From Erwinia sp039023475 (GTDB lineage Bacteria > Pseudomonadota > Gammaproteobacteria > Enterobacterales > Enterobacteriaceae): a DNA stretch of 64,000 bases. The notes under the pieces were generated by a model that saw nothing but the letters and a program-made list of their open reading frames with translations, had not been told where the DNA came from and did not search any database. Below, in pieces: positions 1 through 8,090 of this stretch. A program made the position numbers and the translations under genes. The DNA is taken from contig NZ_JBCHVB010000001.1 of assembly GCF_039023475.1 (NCBI RefSeq), forward strand, positions 310,001-374,000. The letters are read 5' to 3'. Position 1 is the stretch's first letter. Every line of letters starts with the position of its first letter.

Positions 1-555
1 AACGTGGTGTATGTACGTCCGGTGGCGGCCTGGCAGTCCGGCCCGTGGTCAGTGGCAGCCGCGCTGGAGAGCAATCTGGTAAATAACGCCTACGGCTATC
101 AGCAGGAGAATGGCCGATTCCAGGATCAGTCCAGCCGCACAGGTTATGGCATGACCATGAGCTGGAACACGCTTAAGACCGATGCGGAAAACGGTGCGGT
201 GGTTAACCTGAGCTCCGCCTATCTTGATGCCGCCGACGAAAAAGACTTTAGCGCCGGTATCAATGCGTTATGGCATCGCGTCGAGCTGGGCTACATCTAT
301 GCGCACAACAAAATCGATCGGTTCAATATGGCAGGGGTAAAAGCCGACTGTAACAGCGATTGTGCAATTCTCGCACCAGGTCGTTACGACATTCACACCA
401 TCCATACCTCATGGCAGCTGCCGGACATCATGAATATGCCTGATTTCAATATTTACCTCGGGGCTTACGCCTCCTGGCTGGATGCAGCGGCGTCTGAAAG
501 CGGCAGCAATGACGAACGCTATGGCGCGCGGGTTCGCTTTAAGTATCTGTTCTGA
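1..555 (+). CDS. Outer-membrane beta-barrel porin, C-terminal part (5' truncated by window edge)
   Basis: The frame is open from the first base, so the upstream part and start codon lie outside the window. About 184 residues remain. They show alternating polar/hydrophobic strands rich in Tyr and Trp and end in Lys-Tyr-Leu-Phe, the terminal phenylalanine that the BAM complex recognises in outer-membrane barrels. The fructokinase gene starts only 26 bp downstream on the same strand, so the pair is probably one sugar-uptake operon and the porin probably passes a sugar or oligosaccharide. The barrel family (LamB/ScrY, OprD or another) cannot be fixed from this fragment. A pair of Cys residues separated by four residues may form a loop disulfide. 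Confidence 0.7.
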   Translation, partial: NVVYVRPVAAWQSGPWSVAAALESNLVNNAYGYQQENGRFQDQSSRTGYGMTMSWNTLKTDAENGAVVNLSSAYLDAADEKDFSAGINALWHRVELGYIYAHNKIDRFNMAGVKADCNSDCAILAPGRYDIHTIHTSWQLPDIMNMPDFNIYLGAYASWLDAAASESGSNDERYGARVRFKYLF

Positions 556-581
556 TTGCTGATTTATGTTAAGGGGAGTTT

Positions 582-1535
582 ATGAAGATCTGGACATTAG
601 GTGACGCGGTGATCGACTTATTGCCGCAGGGGGAAATGCAGTACAGCGCCTGTGCGGGCGGTGCGCCGGTCAATGTCGCCGTCGGTGCCGCACGCCTGGG
701 ATGCGCCAGCGGATTTATCGGTCGAACCGGCGACGATCCGTTCGGCCATTTTCTGCAAAGCTCGCTGGCTGAGCAGGGCGTGGATACTCAGCATATGCAG
801 CTTGATACGCAACACCGGACCAGTACGGTGCTGGTTTCCCTCGGTGACGAGGGCGATCGCAGTTTTACCTTTTTGGTCGATCCCTCAGCCGATCAGTTTT
901 TGACAGCTGACCATCTTCCGGAGTTTGGTCACGACATTTTGCATTTTTGCTCGCTGGCGCTGGTCGCTACGACGTGCCGCGAAACGCTGGTACGGGCTAT
1001 CGGCAGCATCAGGCAGCGCGGCGGCCTGTTGAGCTTTGACATCAATCTGCGTGAGCAGATGTGGCCCGATGCGCAGGAGATGTCAGACACCGTGCGGCAT
1101 TTTGCGCGTCAGGCGGATATTCTCAAACTTTCTCAGGAGGAGCTTTACTGGTTAGCTGGCACCACGCAGCATGAAAAAGCGCTGTGGAACTTACGCGACT
1201 ATCCGGCACGCCTGAAGGTGGTGACGTGCGGTTCAGAAGGGTCAGTTGTGTTATGGCAGGATCAAGTGATTCAGGTGAGCGCATACGATGTGGCAAGTCT
1301 GGATACGACCGGCGCGGGTGATGCTTTTATGGCAGGGTTACTGGCAACGCTGGCACAGGGCAATAAGTTAGAGGGTCTGGCACAGCTCAAACAGGCCATG
1401 ACGCAAGCCAGTGCCTGTGGTGCGCTGGCAACCACTGCAAAAGGGGCGTTAGCAGCGTTGCCTGATGCGCAGGGGGTGATGGCGTTCAGGGAGTCAGCAC
1501 AGGAGTTGCTGTTTAACATAGTGGAAACTCGCTAG
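582..1535 (+). CDS. scrK: Fructokinase, PfkB/ribokinase family (ScrK-like)
   Basis: The 317-residue protein is a PfkB-family sugar kinase that should phosphorylate cytoplasmic fructose (or a related sugar) with ATP. Near the N-terminus it has the substrate-binding CAGGAPVNVAVGAARLG pattern. Near the C-terminus, residues 241-249 read DTTGAGDAF, the family anion hole with catalytic Asp247. The conserved CGALATTAKGA stretch, typical of ScrK and aminoimidazole riboside kinases, follows. The ATG is preceded by GGGGAG at good spacing. The gene follows the porin by 26 bp and is probably the last gene of a sucrose- or fructoside-use operon. Family membership is secure; the exact sugar is inferred from similarity to enteric ScrK. 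Confidence 0.82.
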   Translation: MKIWTLGDAVIDLLPQGEMQYSACAGGAPVNVAVGAARLGCASGFIGRTGDDPFGHFLQSSLAEQGVDTQHMQLDTQHRTSTVLVSLGDEGDRSFTFLVDPSADQFLTADHLPEFGHDILHFCSLALVATTCRETLVRAIGSIRQRGGLLSFDINLREQMWPDAQEMSDTVRHFARQADILKLSQEELYWLAGTTQHEKALWNLRDYPARLKVVTCGSEGSVVLWQDQVIQVSAYDVASLDTTGAGDAFMAGLLATLAQGNKLEGLAQLKQAMTQASACGALATTAKGALAALPDAQGVMAFRESAQELLFNIVETR

Positions 1536-1548
1536 CCTGCGCGCCAGT

Positions 1549-1577
1549 AAAAACAGGGAGCCTTGCGTGGCTCCCTG
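1549..1577 (-). terminator. Rho-independent terminator of the leftward catabolic operon
   Basis: A perfect 9-bp stem (1554-1562 with 1569-1577, loop TTGCGT) is followed on the minus strand by five T residues. It lies about 90 bp past the stop codon of the bicupin gene and so ends the leftward operon. Read on the plus strand the stem has no T-run, so it is a weaker terminator for the fructokinase operon. Confidence 0.75.
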
Positions 1578-1664
1578 AGTAATATGCCGGCTGATTAGCG
1601 CCAGACGCGAACGCTGCAAACATTATGATGGGAGCAGGTCACCGCAGCGCCTGCTCCGGCACGC

Positions 1665-2837
1665 TTACTCTTCTTCAAGTCTCTCTATTCTGGCACCCGC
1701 CCGGCGGGCGGTAACCGGCATAATATCCAGCTTGCTGATGTAACCGTCGGGATCAAGACCACGATTGTGTGCCCTGGCCTGCTGTAAAATCGACTCATCC
1801 CAGTACAGACGTTTTCGCTGATCGCCCTGCGTGGTGAGGATAAACTCCACGCCGCCGTTCAGGGCGCGATAGCGTCGCCAGCTGTTGGCCGGCACCGACA
1901 CCACCGAGCGCTCTGGCGCAATGATGCTGACCTCTTCACCCTCCTGGTTCCAGGTCACCTCCAGTGAGCCTTTAAACACCATGATGACTTGAATATCGGG
2001 GCACAAATGGCGTCCGACCTGATGTGCATCCCGCAGGCGCAGCCACTCTACCGAAAAGCCGTGCGGCTGGGTAACAGGCGGTGCGCTGTGGCGATCCTGC
2101 GAGATGCCGTAGCCAATGACTGGCGCGATTTCCCCGCCGTGACCTGGGATTACCGAATCCAGTAATCCCTCTGACGTCCAGCGACGATCCTCGCCGGTTA
2201 CCGCCCGCTGGCGCATCTCCTCAACGGAGTAGTCGCGCAGCGCGGCAATCTCCTCTGCCGCCAGCGGCGCCAGCAGGGCCGACGCCTCCGGCAGCGTATC
2301 GCCCGCGTTCACATCGATCAGCATATTGTCTTTACTCAGATAGAGTCCGTACTCGCTGGCGGCCTCCAGTATCGACGGGTGCCAGATGATCCCGCCGGTA
2401 TTATTGCCACCCAGCACGGTATAGACCATGCCGCAGGTATCCTCTTTGCTGACGTTGGTGAAGCCCCGGAAAATCCAGGTCGGAATGGTGAGGATCGCAG
2501 GCGCGCTGAACTCCGCGCTGTGCTCGCCGTTCGACCCCCAGCGAAAGCGCCAGCTTCCCTCATGAATCAAAAACACCTCGGCGGTAAAGTGCAGGTGCAG
2601 GTTATTGGTCACTCCTTTCGGCATTGCCGCCGCGCCGATATTAAAGCCGTGTGGTTCAGGAATGTTCACCACCTGCGCCGAAGACTGGGTAACGCCGGGG
2701 CCTATAAACGAATAGTTCTGCTTGAGGTGTGAACCTGGCAGCTTACAGTCGATGAATGCCAGGTTGCAGGAAACCATCTCTTCTGGCGCCACCAGGCGAC
2801 TGCGGGCCTGAGCTGAGGTTAAGGTAATTGCTTTCAT
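1665..2837 (-). CDS. Bicupin protein, possible metal-dependent dioxygenase or isomerase
   Basis: The 390-residue protein has two cupin barrels. The N-terminal one carries an intact cupin metal site, HxHxxxE at residues 81-87 (His81, His83, Glu87), followed by a glycine after the usual gap. The second barrel (about 255-345) keeps only one likely ligand, His277, in the matching place and looks degenerate. This layout resembles gentisate-dioxygenase-type and quercetinase-type bicupins, but no specific family signature was recognised. It is the last gene of the leftward operon, 11 bp after the aldolase, with an AGGAG ribosome site before the ATG. The reaction is unknown; an oxidative or isomerising step in the same catabolic route as its neighbours is inferred. 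Confidence 0.7.
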   Translation of the reverse strand: MKAITLTSAQARSRLVAPEEMVSCNLAFIDCKLPGSHLKQNYSFIGPGVTQSSAQVVNIPEPHGFNIGAAAMPKGVTNNLHLHFTAEVFLIHEGSWRFRWGSNGEHSAEFSAPAILTIPTWIFRGFTNVSKEDTCGMVYTVLGGNNTGGIIWHPSILEAASEYGLYLSKDNMLIDVNAGDTLPEASALLAPLAAEEIAALRDYSVEEMRQRAVTGEDRRWTSEGLLDSVIPGHGGEIAPVIGYGISQDRHSAPPVTQPHGFSVEWLRLRDAHQVGRHLCPDIQVIMVFKGSLEVTWNQEGEEVSIIAPERSVVSVPANSWRRYRALNGGVEFILTTQGDQRKRLYWDESILQQARAHNRGLDPDGYISKLDIMPVTARRAGARIERLEEE

Positions 2838-2848
2838 ATTAACTCCTG

Positions 2849-3640
2849 TTAATAACCGGACGCGCCGGTAGAGGGGATTTCATTGCCACGGGCAAGCGCA
2901 ATCGCCTCGCGCGCGGCGCGGCCTAACTGCATCACGTCGTTCGCCGGAGTGACAAACTGGAAACCCTGGGCGATGCGGTTTGCCGCCGCCGCGCCGGAGG
3001 TGCAGAAAATACCGGCAATCTTCTGCTTCTGGCGGCAGCGGCTGACCACGAGTTCAATGGCGGAGAGCATATCCGGGTGAGTGGATTCGGCGCTGGCAGC
3101 GCCGGTAAGCGTCAGGGAGAGATCGTTCGGGCCGATAAAGACGCCGTCCAGCCCGTCGGTATCCAGGATCGCATCGATATTGGCGAGTCCCTCGCGGGTT
3201 TCAATCATCGCCAGAGTGAGGATTTCGCGATTAGCATGGTGCGGATAGTCAGCGCCGCCGTAGAGCAGGCCGCGCGCCGGGCCGAAGGAGCGAATGCCCT
3301 GTGGCGGATAGCGGCAGGCCGAGACGAAGCGCCGCGCCTGCTCCGGCGTGGAGATCATCGGGCAGATCACGCCGTAAGCGCCTGCGTCCAGCACCTGCAT
3401 AATCTGCGCGGGCGAGTTGTCGGCGACGCGCACCAGCGGCACGGCGGGGGTGGCGGAGAGCGCCTGGAGCATCGGCAGGACGCTGGCGAAGTCGATCATC
3501 CCGTGCTGGAGGTCGACCGTCACGGCATCATAACCCTGATGCCCCATGATCTCGGCGCTATAGCTGGAGGGGATGGCCAGCCAGCCGTTGATAATCGGAC
3601 GGTTTTCCGACACCGCCGTTTTGATGTTATTTAGTCGCAT
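2849..3640 (-). CDS. HpcH/HpaI-family class II pyruvate aldolase
   Basis: The product (263 residues) is a metal-dependent TIM-barrel aldolase of the 4-hydroxy-2-oxoacid family, which cleaves to pyruvate (or oxaloacetate) plus an aldehyde. Visible markers are VDLQHG (residues 42-47, catalytic His46), the region of Arg71, the metal ligand Glu147 in MIETREGL, and Asp173 in GPNDLS. A GTG nine bases upstream would overlap the ribosome site; the ATG at 3640 lies 8 bp from AAGGAG and is the better start. It overlaps the hydrolase stop by 10 bp, so translation is coupled. This gene implies that the pathway ends in C-C bond cleavage of a 2-oxoacid intermediate. Confidence 0.85.
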   Translation of the reverse strand: MRLNNIKTAVSENRPIINGWLAIPSSYSAEIMGHQGYDAVTVDLQHGMIDFASVLPMLQALSATPAVPLVRVADNSPAQIMQVLDAGAYGVICPMISTPEQARRFVSACRYPPQGIRSFGPARGLLYGGADYPHHANREILTLAMIETREGLANIDAILDTDGLDGVFIGPNDLSLTLTGAASAESTHPDMLSAIELVVSRCRQKQKIAGIFCTSGAAAANRIAQGFQFVTPANDVMQLGRAAREAIALARGNEIPSTGASGY

Positions 3641-4365
3641 TTCAGGCACTCCTTAATCCATTTTCTGAGCGGGACGGCGGCACAATCCGCCGCTTCAAGG
3701 ACCAAAAAGTGTCCCGCTCTACTGAGGGTGATCCACGTAGCGCTGGCCGCGCTTGCGGCGGCCAGGCGGTGGTGTTCTGGGGTGCAGATGGGATCGTGCT
3801 CGCCGCTAAGGATCAGCACCGGACCGGTGAAGCGGCTTAGCGCCCCACGGTTATCGCCGCGGCTGATGGCAATTTCGGTCTGCCTGGCGAACGTCTCGCT
3901 TTCCGTCTCCTCAGCCATCAGGCAGAGAAGATCGTGCAGCGCCTGGTTACCGAGATTCGTTGGCGCCACGTAATTGCGCCACAAGGTGGAGGAAAGCCAG
4001 CTGCCGTGGCTCTGTTTGCGGGCGGCCTGTACCGCCTCCCGTCGGGTGACGGCATTCTCCGGGCTATCGGGCAGGGGGTTCACCGACAGCAGCGCCAGCC
4101 CCGCCAGACGTCCGGGCGCGTCGGCAACCATTTGTAGCGCGACGATGGCCCCCAGCGAGAACCCCACCAGCAGGAAGCGGGGAGGCAGGGTCTCCAGCAG
4201 CCGCCGGGAGGCAGCCTGGGCCGACTCATCGCGGACTAAAGTTATGCAGATAACCGCCGGGACGTTCAGCCGCGCAATCAGGGGCTGCCAGAGGCGGGCA
4301 TTGCAGAGCGTGCCGCCAATCAGCACCAGCGGCAGATCGCTGTTATCAATCAGGGCGTGATTCAT
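3631..4365 (-). CDS. Alpha/beta-hydrolase fold enzyme
   Basis: The 244-residue protein has the alpha/beta-hydrolase triad in order: nucleophile Ser70 in VGFSLGAI, Asp191 in SGEHDPIC, and His219 in RAGHFLVLE. There is no signal peptide, so it acts in the cytoplasm. Size and motifs fit small esterases or enol-lactonases, which open lactones or cleave esters in catabolic routes. The start ATG overlaps the SDR stop (ATGA), which indicates translational coupling. A lactonase acting after an oxidising enzyme of the same operon is a reasonable inference, but the substrate is not readable from the sequence. Confidence 0.82.
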   Translation of the reverse strand: MNHALIDNSDLPLVLIGGTLCNARLWQPLIARLNVPAVICITLVRDESAQAASRRLLETLPPRFLLVGFSLGAIVALQMVADAPGRLAGLALLSVNPLPDSPENAVTRREAVQAARKQSHGSWLSSTLWRNYVAPTNLGNQALHDLLCLMAEETESETFARQTEIAISRGDNRGALSRFTGPVLILSGEHDPICTPEHHRLAAASAASATWITLSRAGHFLVLEAADCAAVPLRKWIKECLKCD

Positions 4366-5126
4366 GTCGCGGTCCAGCCTCCGTCCACCATCAGCGCGCT
4401 GCCGGTGATCATCGCCGCTGCGTCAGAGGCAAGAAACACCACCGGTCCCATCACATCCTCCACGCTGCCGAGGCGCGGCAGCTTGATGTTATCCATCACG
4501 TAGCGTCGAAAGACCGGATCGCGCAGCGACTGGCGCGACAGCTCGGTTTCAATAAAGGTCGGGCACAGCGTGTTGACCCGAATTCCCGCCTCGCCAAGCT
4601 CAAGCGACATGGTGCGCGTCAGCCCTTCGAGGGCGAATTTTGACGCGCAGTAGACGCTGCGCTGCGGACCGCCGACGTGGCCCATTTGCGAAGAAATATG
4701 GATGATGGATCCTGCGATCCTCTCATCGCGCATCCGCCGCGCCACCTGCTGGCTGAGAAAAAAGGTGGCCCGCAGGTTGAGCGCCATTACTGCGTCAAAG
4801 TTCGCTTCGCTGACCTCAAGGAACGGCTGATGGCGGGCCAGCCCGGCGCTGTTGACCAGAATATCCAGTCCGGGTAGCTGACCGAGCGTCTTCTCCACCT
4901 GCGGTGTCTGGGTGATGTCCAGCCCCAGCGGATGCAGCGTCAGATCCTCGCCGGCGGCAAGCGCGACCGCGCTGGCCAGATCGTCACGGTCGCGGGCGGC
5001 GATCCAGACCTGCGCGCCAGCCCGGGCAAGCGCGACCGCGCAGGCAAAGCCCAGCCCCTTTGAGCCGCCGGTCACCAGCGCCCGCTTGTCGCTAAGAGAA
5101 AACGAGGGTGTATGCGGAAGGATCAC
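4362..5126 (-). CDS. Short-chain dehydrogenase/reductase (classical SDR)
   Basis: The 254-residue product is a classical SDR. TGGSKGLG (19-26) forms the dinucleotide-binding loop, NSAG starts at Asn92, and the catalytic set is Ser146, Tyr159 and Lys163 in the YCASK motif. The C-terminus has the usual PEDVMGPVVFLASD-like region, here with SVEDVMG, and a final VDGGW. The start is a GTG four bases after the stop of the preceding dehydrogenase gene, with AAGG upstream. It probably oxidises or reduces a hydroxyl/keto group on the pathway intermediate. Resemblance to HpsO-type SDRs of sulfopropanediol use is possible because the neighbour is HpsN-like, but this was not tested. Confidence 0.87.
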   Translation of the reverse strand: MILPHTPSFSLSDKRALVTGGSKGLGFACAVALARAGAQVWIAARDRDDLASAVALAAGEDLTLHPLGLDITQTPQVEKTLGQLPGLDILVNSAGLARHQPFLEVSEANFDAVMALNLRATFFLSQQVARRMRDERIAGSIIHISSQMGHVGGPQRSVYCASKFALEGLTRTMSLELGEAGIRVNTLCPTFIETELSRQSLRDPVFRRYVMDNIKLPRLGSVEDVMGPVVFLASDAAAMITGSALMVDGGWTAT

Positions 5127-5129
5127 AGG

Positions 5130-6452
5130 CTACACCTTCTCTCTGACCGGGGCCGGGGAGGCGTAGGGCACCTCCGTCTGGCCGTAGCGGCGCACGCGGA
5201 TATTGGCCTGCTCAGCGTGTCCGGCAAATCCCTCCAGCAGCGAGAGGCGCGAGCAGTAGCTGCCGATTTCCGCCGTGGCTTCATCGCTCAGCACCTTCTG
5301 CCAGGTGCAGGTTTTCATAAATTTGCCGACCCATAACCCGCCGGTGTAGCGTGCGGCTTTCTGCGTGGGCAGGGTGTGGTTAGTGCCGATCACCTTATCG
5401 CCGTAAGCCACGTTGGTGCGTGGGCCGAGGAACAGCGCGCCGTAATTGGTCATATTCGCGAGGAACCAGTCGTCACGCTCAGTCATTACCTGCACGTGTT
5501 CGGAGGCGATACGATCGGCCTCTTTCAGCATCTCTTCATAGTCGTCGCAGACAATCACTTCGCCGTAGTCCTGCCAGGCGCAGCGGGCGATATCGGCGGT
5601 TGGCAGCTTCGCCAGCAGCCGCTCAACTTCTGCCATCGTCTCTCTGGCAAGCTTTTCGGAGTTGGTCAGAAGAATGGCGGGCGTCGTTACGCCGTGCTCC
5701 GCCTGGCCCAGCAGGTCGGTAGCGCAGATTTCAGCATCCACGCTCTCGTCGGCAATAATCAGCGTTTCAGTCGGCCCGGCCAACAGGTCAATGCCGACGC
5801 GGCCAAACAGCTGGCGTTTGGCTTCGGCCACGAAGGCGTTGCCCGGTCCCACCAGCATATCGACCGGGAGCAGGGTATCCGTACCGAGCGCCATCGCGCC
5901 GATAGCCTGAATGCCGCCCAGGGCGTAAATTTCCGTTGCGCCCGCCATTTTCTGAGCGGCAACGATAGCGGGCGCTGGCTCCCCATTAAACGGAGGTGCG
6001 CAGCTGATAATCCGCGAGCAGCCCGCAACGTTGGCCGTAATGATCGACATATGTGCCGAGGCCAGCAGCGGATATTTGCCCCCCGGCACATAGCAGCCGA
6101 CCGCATTGATCGGAATATTTTTATGCCCAAGGATCACGCCGGGGCGCGTTTCGACCTCCAGATCCAGCAGGCAGGCTTTTTGCTGGCGGGCAAAATTAAA
6201 TACCTGCTCCTGAGCAAATTCAATATCCAAAATATCCTGACGGCTCAGCTTACGGAGGCAGCTATTAATTTCGGCGTCGCTCAGGCGATAATCCTTGCGA
6301 TCGTAATTATCGAATTTAATGGTTAATTCGCGAATCGCTTTATTACCACGCGCTTCAATATCCAGAAGAATAAGCTCAACGGTTTCTCTTATCTGCCGCT
6401 GTGCTTCCTGACGTTCCTGTACAGGTTTACTGCTTTTTAGATGACGAGCCAC
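5130..6452 (-). CDS. Histidinol dehydrogenase-like NAD-dependent alcohol dehydrogenase, paralogue 1 (HpsN-like)
   Basis: The 440-residue protein belongs to the histidinol dehydrogenase superfamily but is not in a his operon. Known catalytic positions are all kept: zinc ligands Gln250 and His253 in GQAEHG, catalytic Glu318-His319 in SEHVQV, Asp352, His359 in GTNHTLPT, and His412 near the C-terminus. The NAD region VGPGNAFVAEAKRQ is intact. Such enzymes oxidise a primary alcohol through the aldehyde to a carboxylate; HpsN, which oxidises dihydroxypropanesulfonate, is the best-known non-histidine member. GTG start with AAGGAG seven bases upstream. No sulfonate lyase gene is nearby, so the substrate stays open. 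Confidence 0.85.
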   Translation of the reverse strand: MARHLKSSKPVQERQEAQRQIRETVELILLDIEARGNKAIRELTIKFDNYDRKDYRLSDAEINSCLRKLSRQDILDIEFAQEQVFNFARQQKACLLDLEVETRPGVILGHKNIPINAVGCYVPGGKYPLLASAHMSIITANVAGCSRIISCAPPFNGEPAPAIVAAQKMAGATEIYALGGIQAIGAMALGTDTLLPVDMLVGPGNAFVAEAKRQLFGRVGIDLLAGPTETLIIADESVDAEICATDLLGQAEHGVTTPAILLTNSEKLARETMAEVERLLAKLPTADIARCAWQDYGEVIVCDDYEEMLKEADRIASEHVQVMTERDDWFLANMTNYGALFLGPRTNVAYGDKVIGTNHTLPTQKAARYTGGLWVGKFMKTCTWQKVLSDEATAEIGSYCSRLSLLEGFAGHAEQANIRVRRYGQTEVPYASPAPVREKV

Positions 6453-6527
6453 AATATACTCCTTACAAAATTGAGAATGAGCGAGTCCTTCCCGCTAAAG
6501 CAGGAGGGAAGGGTTATTAGCGAATAA

Positions 6528-7766
6528 TTACTGGTCGCGGACGGGGGCTAGTTGCCCGTTCGCAGTTAAATTACCTGAAGGTTCCACCTGTCGGGAATAA
6601 ACCCAGCGAGCAGATAGCGGCGTCATAATGACGGCCACGACGCAGAGCACGGCAATGACGATATAGCCGGAGGCCAGATTAATATGCTGCATCATCACGC
6701 CCATAATGACCGGTCCGATAAACATGCCCAGCGAATAAATGGTCTGAAAAAGTCCCATGCGGGTGGACTGCTCGTCGGACGTGGTATTGACCACGCTCAG
6801 GGACATAAAGGCGGCAAAAGCCATGCCGAATGAGAAACCAGCCAGCGCCTGCAGGGCGTAGATCACCAACATATTGCTGGTAAAGGGAATACCGAGGGTA
6901 GAGAGTACCTGCAAAATAATGCCCAGTACTGCCGTTTTCACCACTCCCAGACGCTTATAGAACACGCCACTGCACAGGGCGACCGCCAGCGCATAGAAGA
7001 TCAGATGAATATTGCTCAACAGCGACAGGATCCCCGCCCGCGCGCCGAGTTGTTCGGCGTAGATGGGCGTCAGCGTATCGCGGGTGGCGAACGGCACCAG
7101 AATAACGATCGTTGCCAGCAGGCCAATCATCCATACCGAGCGATCGCAAAGCTGCCTGCTCGCGCCTGCCATACAGGCCTGAAGCGTCGGGGCGCGGAGC
7201 GAATCGTGCACGTCGCTGATGCGGGTGGTCAGTGCCAGTGCCAGCAGGCCGGAGACGCAGGAGAGGAAAAATGCGATGTTGTTCTCAAAATAGTGAATTA
7301 ACAAACCGCCGACGCAGTTGCCGATAAACACGCCCACCGGCCCGGCCAGCGCCAGCAGTGCCACGGCGGCGGGGGCCTCTTTGCGGTCAAAGTAACGAAT
7401 AAACAGGATGTTATAAAGAACCCAAGTGGCGGCTGTCACGCCGTCTGCCGCTTTCGCCAGATAGAGCGTCACCGCGTTGGGTTCCAGCCACGCCAGCGGC
7501 CAGGTAAAAATGGGAAGCAGCAGGCTGATTTGAATAAAGATTTTGCGGCTTTTCACCACGTCGGAGATGATACCCAGCGGAAAGCGTATCAGCAGCGTGG
7601 CCAGCCCGCTGGCGCCCATAACCAGCCCCATTATCTGCGGTTCTATGCCTTGCTCCAGCATCATCGGCGCCAGAAAGGCGTCAATACTGTGAATGCAGAT
7701 GAAGAACAGGACGCTGATAATGAAAAAGAGCCGGGCTTCAGGTCGGCGTAATAGTGCTCGAAACAT
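6528..7766 (-). CDS. MFS transporter, first gene of the leftward operon
   Basis: The 412-residue protein has about twelve hydrophobic segments and the MFS loop 2-3 pattern (GLATLLIRFPLGIISDVVKSRK, residues vary from consensus). It probably imports the substrate of the locus by proton symport. An in-frame TTG twelve codons upstream would give a longer form, but the ATG at 7766 has AGAGG nine bases upstream and is preferred. The gene faces the LacI-family regulator across the operator region and is followed after 75 bp by the dehydrogenase. The C-terminal tail of about 25 polar residues is unremarkable. Substrate class is unknown. Confidence 0.85.
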   Translation of the reverse strand: MFRALLRRPEARLFFIISVLFFICIHSIDAFLAPMMLEQGIEPQIMGLVMGASGLATLLIRFPLGIISDVVKSRKIFIQISLLLPIFTWPLAWLEPNAVTLYLAKAADGVTAATWVLYNILFIRYFDRKEAPAAVALLALAGPVGVFIGNCVGGLLIHYFENNIAFFLSCVSGLLALALTTRISDVHDSLRAPTLQACMAGASRQLCDRSVWMIGLLATIVILVPFATRDTLTPIYAEQLGARAGILSLLSNIHLIFYALAVALCSGVFYKRLGVVKTAVLGIILQVLSTLGIPFTSNMLVIYALQALAGFSFGMAFAAFMSLSVVNTTSDEQSTRMGLFQTIYSLGMFIGPVIMGVMMQHINLASGYIVIAVLCVVAVIMTPLSARWVYSRQVEPSGNLTANGQLAPVRDQ

Positions 7767-7880
7767 GGTTGTTAACCTCTGATAAGTGATGGTTTTAACC
7801 AATCAAGAACGGCATTTACCGGCTCTTCCTTCGGGTTGCTGCTCCCTTTGCCCGGTATCATTGACGGCGTTAAGTTGTGA

Positions 7881-7894
7881 TGAATACGTATTCA
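7881..7894. promoter_or_regulatory. Palindromic operator 1 (LacI-family type)
   Basis: TGAATACGTATTCA is a perfect 14-bp palindrome in the divergent promoter region between the MFS and LacI-family genes. The core ATACGTAT is shared with the second site at 7971-7984. Central-CG palindromes of this kind are typical of LacI-family operators. It lies about 115 bp upstream of the MFS start codon. Confidence 0.75.
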
Positions 7895-7970
7895 ATTATC
7901 GAAGTTACGAAAAGGTTTCAATTTTGTAAAGTGATGCAGTCGACATTGTGAGAAAAATAATTTTGCTGGT

Positions 7971-7984
7971 TGCATACGTATGCA
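7971..7984. promoter_or_regulatory. Palindromic operator 2 (LacI-family type)
   Basis: TGCATACGTATGCA is a perfect 14-bp palindrome differing from operator 1 only at the symmetric third positions (A to C on the left, T to G on the right). Its centre is exactly 90 bp from that of operator 1 and about 113 bp upstream of the regulator's ATG. The two sites could control one promoter each or support a looped complex. Confidence 0.75.
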
Positions 7985-8090
7985 TGAATGGTGTAAGTAT
8001 AAGAAACACTCTCTTGTCGGGGCGTGCCTGGCGGGGTACAAACGGAGCCGGCACTTAAACGACAAGCGTTAGAGATAAGGAATTGGGGTA

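Noticed and set aside
5376..6326. Long plus-strand open frame (316 codons) opposite the first HisD-like gene
   Set aside because: It is antisense to a gene with intact catalytic motifs, has no ribosome site or recognisable family, and arises from the codon bias of the real gene.
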